64,000 bases of DNA from Letharia columbiana (GCF_014066305.1 NW_023501045.1:166001-230000); one strand, 5' to 3'. Shown: positions 35,121-49,900, counted from the stretch's first letter. Numbers and translations: made by a program. Notes: generated by a model from the letters alone, not told the origin.

Positions 35121-36903
35121 TTAAAGGTAAAGAATCTAGCTATAGAGAGTCGAACTTTAAATATTATAATAAAAAATAATATTAAAAGAGTTAACGAAAA
35201 GTATTAATATTCGAAGGCGATAGAGAAAAGGCTATATTATTAGATATAATAGATATCGTAATATTAAATATATATAGATAAAATAACGGGCTAATTAAAT
35301 CTCTTAAAGACTCTATTAAAGCTATTATTACCAGCGTCGTTACTATCGAGACTATTTCTTAAATCGCCCTCGTAAATAAATCTCATCTTATTATTTATCT
35401 TATTATCCTCATTATTATTCTCCTCTTCTTCTTTATCTCTACTATTATCTATCTCGCTTTCGTTATTATTACTCTTAAAGTTCGAGCTAGACTTAAAGAT
35501 CGCGAAAGATATATCTATTAGCGAAAGATTAGTCTAAAATATAATTAGTATAAATACGAAGAATAAGAAATAGATATAAGAAGTATAAGTATATACGATA
35601 AATCGTATAACGTTATATATACTTATTAGAATATCTAGAATCTTTTAAAGAGTCTTCGCTTTATTAAGCGAGGCCGCTTCGTTATTCGACTTCTTCTTTA
35701 TTTCTAATCGATTTTTAATATATTAGATTATTATTAAGATTATATTAAAATATTAATAAGTAATCTCGAGTCGCGTAATAGATATAAAATCGAGAGTATC
35801 GAGAATAAGAAGATAATAAACGATACGAGTACGTTATAAGCGAGTGCGAATTATAATATTTATATCGATAATAATATATTTATTCGCGAAGATCTTTTAA
35901 GTAAATTAGTAAGCGCTATAAATACGTCTATTATATATTATTTATATAAAAATTTATCGTAATATAATCGTCTCGAAGACGAGCGTAATAATAATACTTA
36001 ATAATTATATTACTATTATCGTTAAATATAATATTATATAAATAAGAAGTATATTTAAAAACTTATAACGTATAGCGATAATAGATATTCTCGTTTAGTA
36101 CCGATAAGGGTCTAGCGCTACGAAGAGCGAGTATAATAAATTATAATTATTAACGTGTAAAAAACGTATATATAACTATAGAGTCTTTTAAGAACTTACT
36201 ACGATAGCTATAACGTCTATATAATATATTAATCGAGTATTAATATATATAAAAGAATAAGATAGAGCTAAATTAGAAAATCTTGAATTTATATATATAG
36301 TTAATTATTAATTTATTAGATCTACGCTTTTTAATTAGATATCGCGGGTAAATAAATTAGCGTTCGTAATTATTAAAAATCTATAAAAATCTATATATAA
36401 AAGTCTTTTACTCTGAAATAATTAGCTCTCTAAGAATACTATTACTTTTTAATTTCGTAAATTGTAGAGCTTAGTTTACGCTTTCTAACGATATAAAAAT
36501 TTTGAAGTTTAGCCTACTATTGATGGATTAAATAAATATTTAAATATAATAGTTATATTAAACGCGTTCGATAATAATTCTTTCATCTATTTATATAATT
36601 ATTATTCTTTTATTACTCTATTAATTCTATTAATTTTATTAATATAAATATAATCGTTCTCAATACCCCTCGCGGAAACGTTACTAAACGCTTTCGATAT
36701 ATATATCCCTTTTACCCGCCTCTTAGAGCCTCTATTAACGCCTCTAGACTATCTCTTAACGAATTCGCTATTGCTGGTAATCGAGGCCGTAAGCGAGCTT
36801 AATAGCTATCTACTACTACTTATAAACGCGTTAGAAAGCCCTTAAAAAGAGCTCGAACGGATTTATAATTATCCTCCTCTATATACTACTCGACTAGTTA
36901 TAT

Positions 36904-37075
36904 TACGAGCGTATTCTTAATATACTACTTAGTTCTATAACTAGCGGGCCTTAGCGGAGATATCCCCTATTATATTATATCTCCTTCTTACATATATAAT
37001 TCGATAGCCTTATTATTCTAGTTCTATCTCACCTATACTAATATCGCATCTATGCTAGTTCTGACATTATAATAA
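36904..37075 (+). repeat. Dispersed repeat, copy 1
   Basis: The left part (attacgagcgtattcttaat..., 36904-36955) recurs at 40538-40592. The right part (gagatatcccctattatatt..., 36958-37075) recurs in RIP-altered form at 63833-63945. The combination suggests LTR or solo-LTR fragments of a shared family. Confidence 0.5.
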
Positions 37076-37799
37076 GGCTCCTTCGTACCCCCCCCCGGCG
37101 AAGAGAATTGATGGGTTTTTTTTTCACTTTCTGCTCGAAGTAAGCGATCGAGCTTAATAAAGAAAACGCTGGGTATTTCTATTATATAGAAGTATCACCA
37201 TATATATAAATCACAAACCACCTACATTATTCGAAAGAATTTATATTAGATAATCTACATTATTAACGATAGCTTAATCCATTAAAAAACGAGTTCCCTA
37301 TATCGAATATAAGAAATTCGTCTCCGCTCCGTTCCCCGCAAAAAATCTATAACAAATAGTAAACTATCGGCGAACTTCCTATTATTCGAAAGGATACTAT
37401 TTAGAGTACTTATAGTCTTTACGACGACTTAATCGATTAAGAAACGAGTATTATAGAATCCCGCGAAGAAATAAAATTTTAATACTTAATATAGAGATCT
37501 ATTATCTTTCTCGACTCGCGTACGCCTTTATAGTATCGAAGTTTTAGAGATCTCTTTATTTTATACGATAAAGATACTATTCGATATTATAATAAATCTC
37601 TACGGGGAAGCCTAATTAAAATCGCTATTTTTACGCCTATCTTCTCCGCTCTATTCTTATCTACATTTAATATATTATAAGTTTCTTAAATTCTTACTTA
37701 ATTCCATCTTATATTAATACTAAGATATCTCTCTTTATATCGCCGATTACCTATATATCGCGGTTAGCCCTATCTTATATACGACGACTCTATCTATTA

Positions 37800-38200
37800 T
37801 AAAGTAGTAGGAGTTAATAAGAAAGACGAATATTATATAGAAATCCGTGACGCTATCGCCGAAGATAAGAATAAGTTTCGAGGAATTACTTTTAATAAGT
37901 GCTTCGTATAAGACGAGGTACTTTATTATAAGAATAGTTTATAAATATTTAATAATATATATATCGATATTATTCGAGAGGTATATAATTAATTATTCTA
38001 CGACTATTTCGAGATAGTATATATTTATAAACTACTTAAAAGGGAATATTACTAGCGAGGAATAAGAACGATAGTAGCCACCTATATTTAGAATTACTAT
38101 ATCTATTAGAGAACTAAGATATCTCGCGATCGAGAATATAATTTACTTTAGTTTATACTAAATTCATCTATATTAATATTAAGATATCGTTCTTTATATC
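37800..38200 (+). mobile_element. RIP-degraded Ty3-type integrase zinc-domain fragment
   Basis: On the + strand the sequence reads N-K-C-F-V, then D-I-I-R-E-V-Y-N, L-L-K-R-E-Y-Y and R-T-K-I-S-R-D-R, matching the H-H-C-C domain of Ty3/gypsy integrases with the metal ligands changed to Tyr. It is a different copy from the element at 29.1-35.1 kb. The rest of its integrase is not readable. Confidence 0.45.
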
Positions 38201-38898
38201 GTCGATATGAGAATACTCTCTCTAGACTACGATCTTCTATATATCGTAACCAGTCTTATCTTACTTACGAAGATCTATATACGAGATATTCGCCTTTAAA
38301 TTCGCTATAACTCCATATACTACGAGTATAGCGTTCTCTATCTACTAAGAATCTTTATTAGCGATATTATAGAATATCGCCTAGCATCTCCGCTCCGCCT
38401 TCGTTCTTATTTTATATTAATTAAGAGGAGATATTAGAATAGTAAGAGGAGACGTAAGACTAAAACTCGGCGGGCATCTCTGCCCTTCCACCCCCGTTCC
38501 CACTATTACCTATATTACGAGATTTCGAGATACTTAGAGTAAATCGATATCGATTAATATTACTATAATTAGTTAGATAGCTACTTAGTCTAAGGCTACT
38601 AGATTTATCTATCTTTATAGATATTAATTTAATATTATTCGATAATTGAAAAATAAGAATTTAAGATAAGCTTACTTATAATAATAATTATTTCCTTATT
38701 AATACCTTTAAAATTATCTATATTATAGCGAGACTTAGAGGGGAAGCCAGTTAGCATATATCTATTAGACGACGACATCGCTTATACTCTACAATCGATG
38801 ATCTTCTAGATTATTTAAATAACGTATATAAGATACCCTTATTTATTCTTAGAGAAATCTATTAATATACTTACGATAAAATAAGTTAAGAAAGTTAA

Positions 38899-39240
38899 TT
38901 ATTTCTTAAATTCTACGATAATCTCATTAAGTATATCGAATGTAATTTTAGAAATAATAGTCTTAACGATCTTACTAGCGGTTTTTTCAACGTACTCGAT
39001 AATATCTTCGAGAGTCTTCTTAGCGATGTCTAGATAGCTCTTCTCGCCAGACTTAGTGCTAGTCGAATCGGATAGATTCTAAATAATTGATTTATTATCG
39101 CTTGACTAAACGCTGTTAGTAACTTTGTTACCTACGTCGATAACACCTTTCTTAGTCTTATCGAAAAGAGATTTCTAAGAATTAGAGGTAAACTTCTCCT
39201 CAGCCTTATCGCTAAAGTCTTTACGTTTAAGATTAGATAT
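38899..39240 (-). pseudogene. RIP-killed HSP9/HSP12-family heat-shock gene
   Basis: The minus strand from 39240 to 38899 is one continuous 114-codon frame. It begins I-S-N-L-K-R-K-D-F-S-D-K-A-E-E-K (ATG changed to ATA), continues K-S-L-F-D-K-T-K-K-G-V, G-N-K-V-T-N-S-V, N-L-S-D-S-T, and K-S-Y-L-D-I-A-K-K-T. This is the order of motifs of HSP9/HSP12 (WHI11-like) proteins, small membrane-stabilising stress proteins of yeasts and moulds. Three in-frame stops replace residues that are normally Gln (after S-N-S, before S-S-D-N, and before N-L-S-D), as CAA/CAG to TAA/TAG would give. The C-terminal 35 residues diverge from the family. Length is near the family norm of about 90-110 residues. No retroelement motif overlaps it. 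Confidence 0.75.
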
Positions 39241-40537
39241 AATAATAACGATTTAACTTATAGATTTAAGTATATTATAGTCTTTATAGATTTACTTAAG
39301 TAATTATTTATATAGATAAATAATAGAAATAATAGTACTTATAAAGAAAAGGAATGAAAGTCTAATAAACGATATACGAAAGAAATCGAAACTTCGTTTC
39401 TATAACTTAATTCGTCTAATAATAAGAGATTAAACTACGCTTTAGTTAAAGAAACGTATTATAAAAATATAACTTTAATATTAATAATCTACTAAGGAAT
39501 TTATCGAAAAGAAGATTAAAAGATTCGCGGAGTAATATATAAAAGTAAAGATCGAGGCTAATATAAAGAAGGGTATCTCGATTATAACTCGTTTTACTTT
39601 TAATATAAAGAGTTTAAATCTTACTAAGATAGAGGATCTTACGAATAAGAATTAGGCTTATATATAAAAGTATAGTAAATACTTCGAACTCGATATAGAT
39701 TTCGACGAAGTATACGAGCTTAGTTGTTAGAGCTTTCTATAAGCGACTCGATAATATCTTAAATATCGCGTTTTCAGTCGAATTAAAATCATTCGATGTC
39801 TTCGCTATAGTCTTATTTTTTTACATTCGCTTAGACTTATATTACTTAATAATAACTTTATATTAAACTTATTAAGTAGACTTCTCTTATTAACGAATAC
39901 TCAAGTATTCTTCGAAGTTATAATATATTATCTATAGATCTTACTATTTACGTCGATAGTCTTTATTAATATCGATTATATAATATTCTATAAAGAAACT
40001 TACATTAGAATTATTTAATATTAATTTAGAGTTTTAGCGCTTATAACTCGATTCGATTCGAAAGGCCTTAATTAATTAAATTACATTATTTCATCGATTT
40101 CTTCTCTATTATAAATATAAAATTAGATGATTATCGTATAGTAAATCATTTTTCGATTATTATCCATTTAATTCTTTATAGATTCTCGTTAAATTAAAAG
40201 CTTCTTAACGCTATAATAAAGTACTATCGATGACGCGCTAGCGGAATCTCCGAGACGCGATATCGCTATCGTCGTCGTCGCTAGAGAAAGATATTAATTT
40301 AGTCTAATATACTAATATTAAAAGTTCTTTATTTTTATAGATTTTTAGCGAGTATATAATGTATATACGATAAAATTATTAAATTTTTTCGAAGGTCTAC
40401 GATAGATAGACTAAATGAGAATTATCTTTAGTTAAGATCTATATCGACTACGAATATTTAGAGATATAAGATAAGTAATAAATCTATATCTTCGATCTAT
40501 TAGTTATAGAGACTATAACTATTTAAGAGAGAGAGAT

Positions 40538-40820
40538 AGTATTACGAGCGTATTCTTAATATACTACTTAGTTCTATAGCTAGCGAGCCTTAACGTTCTT
40601 TTACTAGTCGAAAAGATATAATATAATATAAGATATTAATCTATTATATTATACTCTAATATAATATAAGTTATTAAGATTTATATTATTTTATATCTAA
40701 TATAATATAAGATTTTAGCGAGATATTCTACGATATAATATATCTATAATATTATATTATAAAATAATATATATATAAGATATTTCGATTAAGATTTCTA
40801 TATTTAGAAGTAGCTATTCT
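40538..40820 (-). repeat. Dispersed repeat, copy 2
   Basis: 40538-40592 matches 36904-36955 in the same orientation; 40593-40820 is the reverse complement of about 63595-63830 (for example cgactagtaaa and cgaaatatcttatatatata are shared). Confidence 0.5.
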
Positions 40821-41212
40821 AATTATTATTCTAGTTAATAACTACGCTAAATTAATAAGATATAGAATTAAATACGATTATATTTTATTACTTTATATAT
40901 ATAAAAGAAAGCGAGCTATATCTACTAGTAATAAGAAAAGCTTATCTTTCTCTAATATTAGCTACGCGAAATCCGCCGATACTTTATAATTAAAGTCGTC
41001 GACGATAATTTTATACGTCTATTATATATTTTCGATATCGCTATCTAATATAAAATTATATATATTATAATTATAGCCTTTTTATTAAATCGTCGATCTA
41101 GAAAAGTTAATATATTTTTTAATATTCTCTCGAAAGTATTATAGCTTAATATAATAAGCTATATTTCTTTAAGCTATCTTCTCGCGATATATAAAAAAAA
41201 GATTAGATATAG

Positions 41213-41878
41213 AAAGTATATAAAAGTATATTTAATAATTCTAGAACGAATTAGCGATATTTATAATAATAATTAGAATTAAGAATTAGATATACTTAAA
41301 TAAGAGATAGTTTTATATTATTTATATAATAGCGATAATAGTAATTAAGATTAAAATATCGATTTAGATAATATAGCTTTCGTAGTAAACTTTTTATTAT
41401 TATATACTAAATTAATTATATATAAATAAAGATTTATAATTTTATCTTTTAGACGTAATCGCGTTTAATATTTTAAGATTTCTATAATAGCTTAATACTT
41501 ATTAATTAGTATATTAATATTATTATATCTAAACTACGATAGCGCTTATTATTAAATTCTATATTATACTCTTAAGTAGCTTAAAAGATAGAATCTACTT
41601 AATTATTAACGCGTATAATAGAATTATTCTTAATACTTATATCTTATTTAATTTCGATATTATTTATTTTCTCTTAATTTAAGTTTTTATCTTTATTTAT
41701 ATATATAATAATTCGCGCGATAAGCGAAACTCTAAATTTCTTCGTAATTACGCTCGCGTGTTTTTTTTATATAATATTATTAAAATATAAGTTTATTAGA
41801 ATAATAATTAGAATTAGAAGTTATTTATCGCTTATCTATTATATCTTATCTAATCTATTTAAAAGTTTACTTTTATTA
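41213..41878. repeat. Long direct repeat, left copy (LTR candidate)
   Basis: About 665 bp that is repeated in the same orientation at 43769-44439, beginning tatagaaagtatataaaagt and ending near ttaaaagtttacttttatt. By eye the two are largely identical, with differences mostly C/T and G/A. The spacing (about 1.9 kb between copies) fits LTRs of a short element or a tandem duplication. Confidence 0.6.
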
Positions 41879-43768
41879 TAATAATAATATATTAATATAT
41901 TTAACTTTACGCTTTTTAATAATTATAGCGTAATTAATAGCTAAGATATTAGCTTTCTTTACTTTTTTAATTAGTTTCTTCTTAAGCGTAAATATATTTA
42001 TTCGCTATCGCGATTTTTTGATATTTTTATTTTAATTAAGCTTATTCTTCGCTTTTCGTTTTAATTAAAAATTTAATCGTTATTTAATTAACCTATATCG
42101 AGATTCTTTAATATCGCTATTATTATTAATATTTAATATTTATTATAATAAATTATTAGACTTAATCTCTTCTATTTTAATTATTATAAAAAGATAAATT
42201 AGTAGATATATATAAAAGAATTAAAGGGCTTATACGAATATTTATAAATATTAAGCTATTCTTAATTTTAATTAAAACTCGTTTTATTAAAAAGTGCGTT
42301 AATTCTAGTAAATATCGATATTAGAAATAAAGAGGATATATATTATACGCTATTTTAAGTATATTATTATAGAGTTTAATTTAAAGAATAATTATTTTTA
42401 TAAAGATAATAAGACTTAAAGATAAGAAAGTAAGAATAAAATACGCGAAAATTTTAATAAGTTATAATAGTTTAACGTTAGTTAAATTAGATAAAAATAA
42501 TTACTTATTAACTCACTCTCTTAGATCTTTTATCTTTTAATCTATATAAATTATAATAATAATTATAATTATTATAGAAGTAGCTAAGATCGTATTAGAT
42601 AATAACGCTTAATAAATATAATTCGCTTAAGCTTAAATCTTTAAAATTAAAAAGAAAATATTTTATTAATATTTAATTTAAGCTAGATAATTTAAAGTAA
42701 TCTAAAAATTTAATATACGCGATAGATATCTAAGCTTTTCTTCCCTCTTCTTCTTCTCCTCTAAGACTTTCTTTTTATATTAATTCTTCTTATTATTAAA
42801 CTATCTTCTTTATATATTAAACTTCTTATTTAAGTAATTTAATATTATTATAATAATATTAAAAGTATAATATAGTCGTTAAGTCGTATATATTTATTCT
42901 TTATTTTTTAATAACTTTAAGTTAATATATAGATAGATCGCGTAAAAAGCTTAACTTATATACGCTTAATCTATTATTAATAACTCTTCAAAAAAGCTAA
43001 TATTATTTTAGAGTACTAGATGTAACGTTAAAGTAAAGTCTTTACTAAATATTACTATTACTTTAATCGCTATTACTACTACTTTAATAGATATCGCCTC
43101 TACTTTAATAGATATCACCCTTTATTTTAATAATATTAAAATATTAATAAAAACTAGATAGTATATTTTTTTAATTATTATTATACTTATTATATATAAT
43201 TAACGCGAGCTATAACTTAAGCTTTACGCGAGATCTATTATTATTAAAAGTTAATTAATCTTATAATTTCGAAGCTCTTCTTCTAATATCTAATTTATTA
43301 AATTATATTTAATTAGAATTTATTAAAACGCTATTATATTTAAAGATTTATTTTTAAAGTATTATATAAGATAATAGAAGTTTTTCTAATTCGTTAGTTT
43401 AAGAGTAAGTCTTCTATTATTACACTTTATAGTTAGCTTTAATAATCTCTATTTAAATAAATATTTATCTTTATATAATATATAAAAAGTAAGTTATATT
43501 ATAGAAAAAGAATTTAAATCTTATAATTATTTTAGCTAAGTTATTTAAAGTAAAAAGAAGAATATACTTATCTTTAGCTATTAAACTAGTTAATTATTAT
43601 ATATATAATTATAAGATATAATTATATATTATTAATTATCTTAATAATTATAAAAAGTATAAAAGAAATAAAATTATATAATTAAGTATTTATAAACTTT
43701 TCTCTTCTAAGTATTTATTTTAATTTAGAGTTTAATCGCTATTTAATTAAAAAAAGAGTAAAATATAG

Positions 43769-44439
43769 AAAGTATATAAAAGTATATTTAATAATTTTAG
43801 AATAAATTAATAATATTTATAATAATAATTAGAATTAAGAATTAGATATATTTAAATAAAAGATAGCTTTATATTACTCGTATAATAATAAGAGTAATAG
43901 TTAAAGTTAAAGTATTAATTTAAATAGCGTAGCTTTTATAATAGATTTTTTATTATTATATATTAAATTAATTACGTATTAATAAAGATTTATAATTTTA
44001 TCTTCTAGATATAATTATATTTAATATCTTAAGATTTTTATAATAGCTCGATATTAATTAGTTAGTATATTAATATTATTATATCTAAGCTATAATAAAG
44101 CTTATTATTAAATTTTATATTACGCTTTTAAGTAATTTAAAAGATAAAGTTTACTTAATTATTAGCGCGTATAATAGAATTATTTTTAATACTTATATCT
44201 TATTTAATTTTAATATTATTTATATTTTTATAATCTAAGCTCTTATCTTTATTTATATATATAATAATTCGCGTAAAGAGTAAAACTCTAGACTTTCTCT
44301 AAACTACGCTCGCGTAATTTTTTTATATAATATTATTAAAATATAAATTTATTTATTAGAATAATAATTAGACTTAGAAGCTATTTATTACTTATCTATT
44401 ATATTTTATTTAATCTACTTAAAAGCTTACTTCTATTTT
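43769..44439. repeat. Long direct repeat, right copy (LTR candidate)
   Basis: Partner of 41213-41878. The region between the two shows no readable domain. Confidence 0.6.
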
Positions 44440-46777
44440 TTTATTAAATCTATTAATTAGATTAAAGTTTATATCTTATTTTTATATAAATATTTTATTA
44501 TATATTAAATAATATTTTATTATTTAAGACTTTTAAATATAATCTAATTAAGAAAAGAATCTATTATATAAAGAATTATAAATTATAATATATATTTTTA
44601 TAGCGATAGAGAATTCTAATTATCTTTATAATTATTATTATTTAAAAATAATTATAATAGCGAAAAATACTTATATTCTTATTTTTAATTTAGAATTAAA
44701 ATTATATAACTAGCTTATTAAGATTTTAGATTTAAATAATTTATATCTTTATAAAAGCGCTTAGATCGCTTAAATATATTAATAATATTCTTATATATTA
44801 ATTTAATATTAATAAGCTTAAAAGTCTCTTATATCTCTTTACTTATCTTATTAGATATAAATTTATATCTTATTATATTATAATTCTTAAGCTATTATCT
44901 AATTAATTCTAATAATAATATTTATTCTTTTTTATTCTTAAGCGTCTATACTATATAGTTTCTAAGAACTATATATTTTATTCTAATAAAAAATATATAT
45001 AAGAGAGAAAGATAGTAAACTTTTTTTAGATTTTATAATTAAAGATAATTAATAAGTAAGTTTAATATAAATAAAATTAATATATAAATAATAAGTCTAT
45101 TTAAATATAAATTAAAATATTAAAATTAAAATTAATATAGAGAAAAATTTACGTTAGTAAATATTATTTTAATAATTCTTTTTTAAGAAAATTTTTATAA
45201 GTTATATAAGACTCTTACGTAATAAAAATAAATATTCTTTTAAGAGTTTACTATATCTTCGAAAATTTCTAGATATTTAATCTTCTTTCTAGTAGATTTA
45301 ATTATAGTTTACTATACTCGTTACTATAATAAGAAGATATTAATAAATATTTAATCTTTTATATTTATATCTTTTCTATTAACGTTATTAAAAAATCTAT
45401 ATTCTCTAAAAAAAATTAAGAATTTTTAAATTACTTAATCTTTTAATTAATAATATTTAATTATATATTAATAATTATATCTTTATCTTCTTTTTTTATA
45501 TTAAGCTATTTATTACGCTTTATATTAATATTCTTAATAAAATCTAGAATTAAAACTATATCTAACGAATTTAATCGTTTATAGAATTTATTATCTTTAA
45601 TATAATATATAAAATATTACGCGTAAATACTAACTATAATATTAGAAAGATATTAAAATAATTATAATAATAATTAGAATTTATAATAAGTATATTAATT
45701 ATATATAATATATTCGATAATTCTCTTTTTTATTTTCTTCTTTTTCTTAGAAGTAGTTTTTTAATATTTTAAGAAAGTTAGAAGTCTTTTTCTTAGCTAT
45801 TTATTTCGCTATTATATTTATATTATTCTATTTTCTTAAGATTATTCTTAATAATTTATATATATTTAGACTTACTAAATATTAATACGACTTTACTATA
45901 TTCTTATTTCTAGAATATTTATCTACTATTTTTTATATCTTACTATTATTTAAGTTTTTAAAATATTTTTATTTCTTTAAAGATAATATAATAAAGCGAA
46001 TTAAAGTTATTATCTTTATTAATAGTATTAGCTTTTATAATATTAAGAGATAATAAAAAGTATATAAATTTACTTACTTAATTAAATTCTTACTTAAAAT
46101 AATTATAACGATAATTTTCGTATAAAAAACTTATTATAAGATATTAAAGAATATATTATAAAGAGTATATTAATATTATAATAGAAATAATAAGAAAATT
46201 TAAATAGAATTATATTACTATAGAAGATAATATAATTAAAAAGAGTATTAGAAAAGATTAGAATATAAGAAAATTTAAGAATACGCTATTAAAAATACAG
46301 GCTAGTTTACTAGCGCGTTTTCGCGTTTTTTTAAAATCTTATTTATAAAAATATTTAATATTAATTTTTAATATTATAAAGTCGAATTTTAATTAAATTT
46401 TTTTAAATTTAATAATCTAATTAGAATAGTTAAGAATTATTATTAATAATAAACTTTTTCTAGCTTTCACATAATAATAGATATTTATTTTAAGCTTTTA
46501 AAAATCTAGATCTAAGAATTCTATAAAATAAGTTTATCTTTTTTTAGATTTTATTTTACGCCTTCGATTTATTATACGTATTTTCTCTTTTAAAAAATAA
46601 TTAGAAAGATAATTAGAATATTAATTAGATCGCTTACTTTTAAAATACTATTTATTTTATATTTATATTTAAAAAGATATAATAATAAATATAGATACTT
46701 CTAATAAAGAGTTTTTATTAATAAACTCTTAATTAGCTATCTAATTTTTTAATAATAAAAAAATATTAAATTAGCTA

Positions 46778-46993
46778 GAAGGTTCTAAAAGCGATAAATT
46801 AGAAAGTTTTAAAGATAATTAATTAAAAAGTTCTAAAGATATTTAACTAGAAAGTTTTTAAAATAATTAATTAAAATTTTTTAGAGATAATTAGATAGAA
46901 AGTTCTCGAAGTAATTAATTAAAAAGTTCTAGAGATAATTAGTAAGAAAGTTCTAAAAATAATTAACTATAAAGTTCTAGAAGTAATTAAATA
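46778..46993 (+). repeat. 24-bp, codon-phased tandem repeat (nine units)
   Basis: Nine consecutive 24-nt units, with no length variation, encode the 8-residue pattern E/K-S-S-K/R-D/S-N-stop-L on the + strand (unit 1 reads E-G-S-K-S-D-K-L). The seventh codon is TAA or TAG in seven of nine units, as expected if Gln or Trp codons were changed by RIP. It looks like the repeat domain of a dead protein-coding gene. Confidence 0.6.
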
Positions 46994-49900
46994 GTAAATT
47001 TAAAGAGTAGTTCGCTAATAAATTTAATTATATTAAAAAAAGAAAAGATAGATTTTATTATAAAAGAAGCTTAAGATTAAAAACTTCTAATATATAATAA
47101 GAATAATAATATTATAATCTAGCGATAAGTTTTATAACGAATTTATATAAATTTATTAATTTTAATATATAAATAATTAGTATAGCTAGAAGAAGAAGAA
47201 ATAACTCTTATAAGTCTAATTATTACGATAAAAAGAATTTAGATATAATCTTCTCTTTTCTAATTATTATTCTAATTATCTAATTTTTTAAATTAAATAA
47301 ATTTATAAATATATTAATAAGAATAAAGAGTTAATATATATATTCGATAACGATATATCTAGCGATAATAATATAACTTTATTTTAAAATTAAACTATCT
47401 CTTAAAATCGAGATATTATTTATAAGAATAGAAATTTTAATAATATTTAAAGTAAAAATATAAAAACTATAGTAGTTAAAGAATATCTATCTATATATAA
47501 ATTATTAAAAAAAAAAAATATAATAAGAAACTTAGAAAGAGGAGATTTAATATACTTTTTACGGCGATTATAATAGATAGAATAGTATTTTAAGTATTAT
47601 TAATAGTAAAAGTAGCTAGAAAGTTAAATAATAAGACTTCTAAAAAATCTATTATAAGCGAAAAGAATATAAATAAAAGAAAAAGCGCTATTAGTTATAT
47701 ATTTAAAGTAAGAAAAATATAAAGATATTATCTAGATAATAAGTTTAATCTTATATATACTTCTAATTATCTTTCTAATTATAATTTACTAGCTATCGTT
47801 CTTCGCGAAATTAAATACTTTTAGAAATTAATTAAACTATTAATTTCGAAAGCTTTATTTTTAAAATTTATTTAAGAAATTACGTTAAATATAAGAAATA
47901 ATATTAAGTATTATTAATAAAGTTCTACTATCGAGATAATATAGAAGACGATAGAAGCTTTTCTAACTAATAATCTTTAAAATAAGACTTTTTATTATTC
48001 TTATATATAAATTATTAATAATAGAATATAGATTCTTAACTTCTAATAATTTATAATAAACGCGTAATATTATAAATTAAGAATATATAGCTTTTATATA
48101 AACTTCTAAAATCGTTTAATATTAAGTTATATATAAGTATAATAATAGATTAAAAGCTTATAGTTTAATTTAAATAGATTATTAAACTATTATAAGTAAT
48201 AGAATAAAAAACTTTATAATTAAATTATTAACTTTCTTAATTTATAATATAATCTTTAATTATAATATTATTTATAAGATTATATTCTACTTCGAATTTT
48301 AGTTATCTTTAAAATTAATATTATATAATATATTTAATTTATAATTTAAAAGATTTATATTATATTAAAGAATTAAAGTTATTTATTATTATAAAATTAT
48401 TTATATTATAATTATAGTTTTAATATAAATATATATTATATTTTCTTATCTAATTATTAATAATTATATATTTTTATAAATTCTTATTATTATATTAAAA
48501 AATAAAAGATTTTATTAAAGTCTATATATATTTAATTATTATATTAATTCTTAACTTAGAATTCTAATTATCTTTATAATTAATACTATATAAAGTATTT
48601 AATTTATACTTTTAGAAAATTATATTATATTAAAAATTATATTCTATTAAATTATAAAAAAAATCTATTATTATAAAATTATAAGTATTATAAGTATAAT
48701 TTAAATATCTTATTTTCTTATTTAATTAATAAGTATTATATTTAATAATAGATTTCTATTATTATCTTAAAAAATAAAAGATTCTATTAAAATCTATAAG
48801 ATATTATATTTTTTATAAGTAAAGATCTATAAATTAAATTTATAATTATTTTTTTAATTAAAGCTATCGAGTAAATAGATAAATAATCTTTAATAAGCGA
48901 ACTTTAATAAGCGAGCTATTCGATTATCGAGCGAACTTTAATAAGTAATATCTAAATTCCTTACGCTTTAATAATTATAAGATTAAATTTAGAAATTCTT
49001 TTTTTATCTAAAAATTCTTATTTCGTTCTATAATTTTAAAAAGAAATCTTAAAATTTTAATAGAAAATAAAAAAGTTATTCTAAAATTAAATAATATATA
49101 TCTATTTTTTAATTAGAGCTATTCGGCTATATTTTTTTTATAATTATAAACGCTAGTTTATTTACTCGCGATAAGTTAATTAATCTAATTAAAAAGCGTA
49201 ATAATTCTAAATTTATAATTAGCTATATATATAAATTTAAGATTTTTAAGCTTAGCTCTATTTTATTCTATTATATATATTAATAGAATTAATTATTAAT
49301 CGCTAACTAACTTATTAATATATAATTAAGCTTATAAACTTTTCTTTAAATTTAAATTAAAATTCTTCTTTAAGTCTTTTATTATATCTATTTTATTCTT
49401 TTTTATCTAAAAATCTTATAATTTTATATTATTAATTATTATTTTAAATTTTATACGAGCGCTATAAATTAAGATTAGAACCGTAAATTTTTTATATACT
49501 ACTTCTTTCTTTTTTTCTTTTTTTTTTATTTATTATAATATTATAATACTTAGAAAGATAATTAGAAAGATACTTAGAAGTTATATTCTATTTTTTTTTT
49601 ATAGTATATCTTTTATATATTATCGTTTATAGATCTAATAAATATATATATTATAAAACTAATATAATAGTAATTTTATATAGCGAGAAGATGAATAATA
49701 ATAGAATTATAAATAATCTATTATTAAAAGAGAAAGATAAAATTCTTTATTATTATAAAGTAAAATTAAATTTATAATTTTAATTATATATATAGAAGTG
49801 GATAATATAAATAATCTTTAATAAATACTTCGCGATAATAGTCTTTTAGTAGAATTCTTTTTATTTTTATCGCTATTAAGATTTTATAATTATTTAATTA

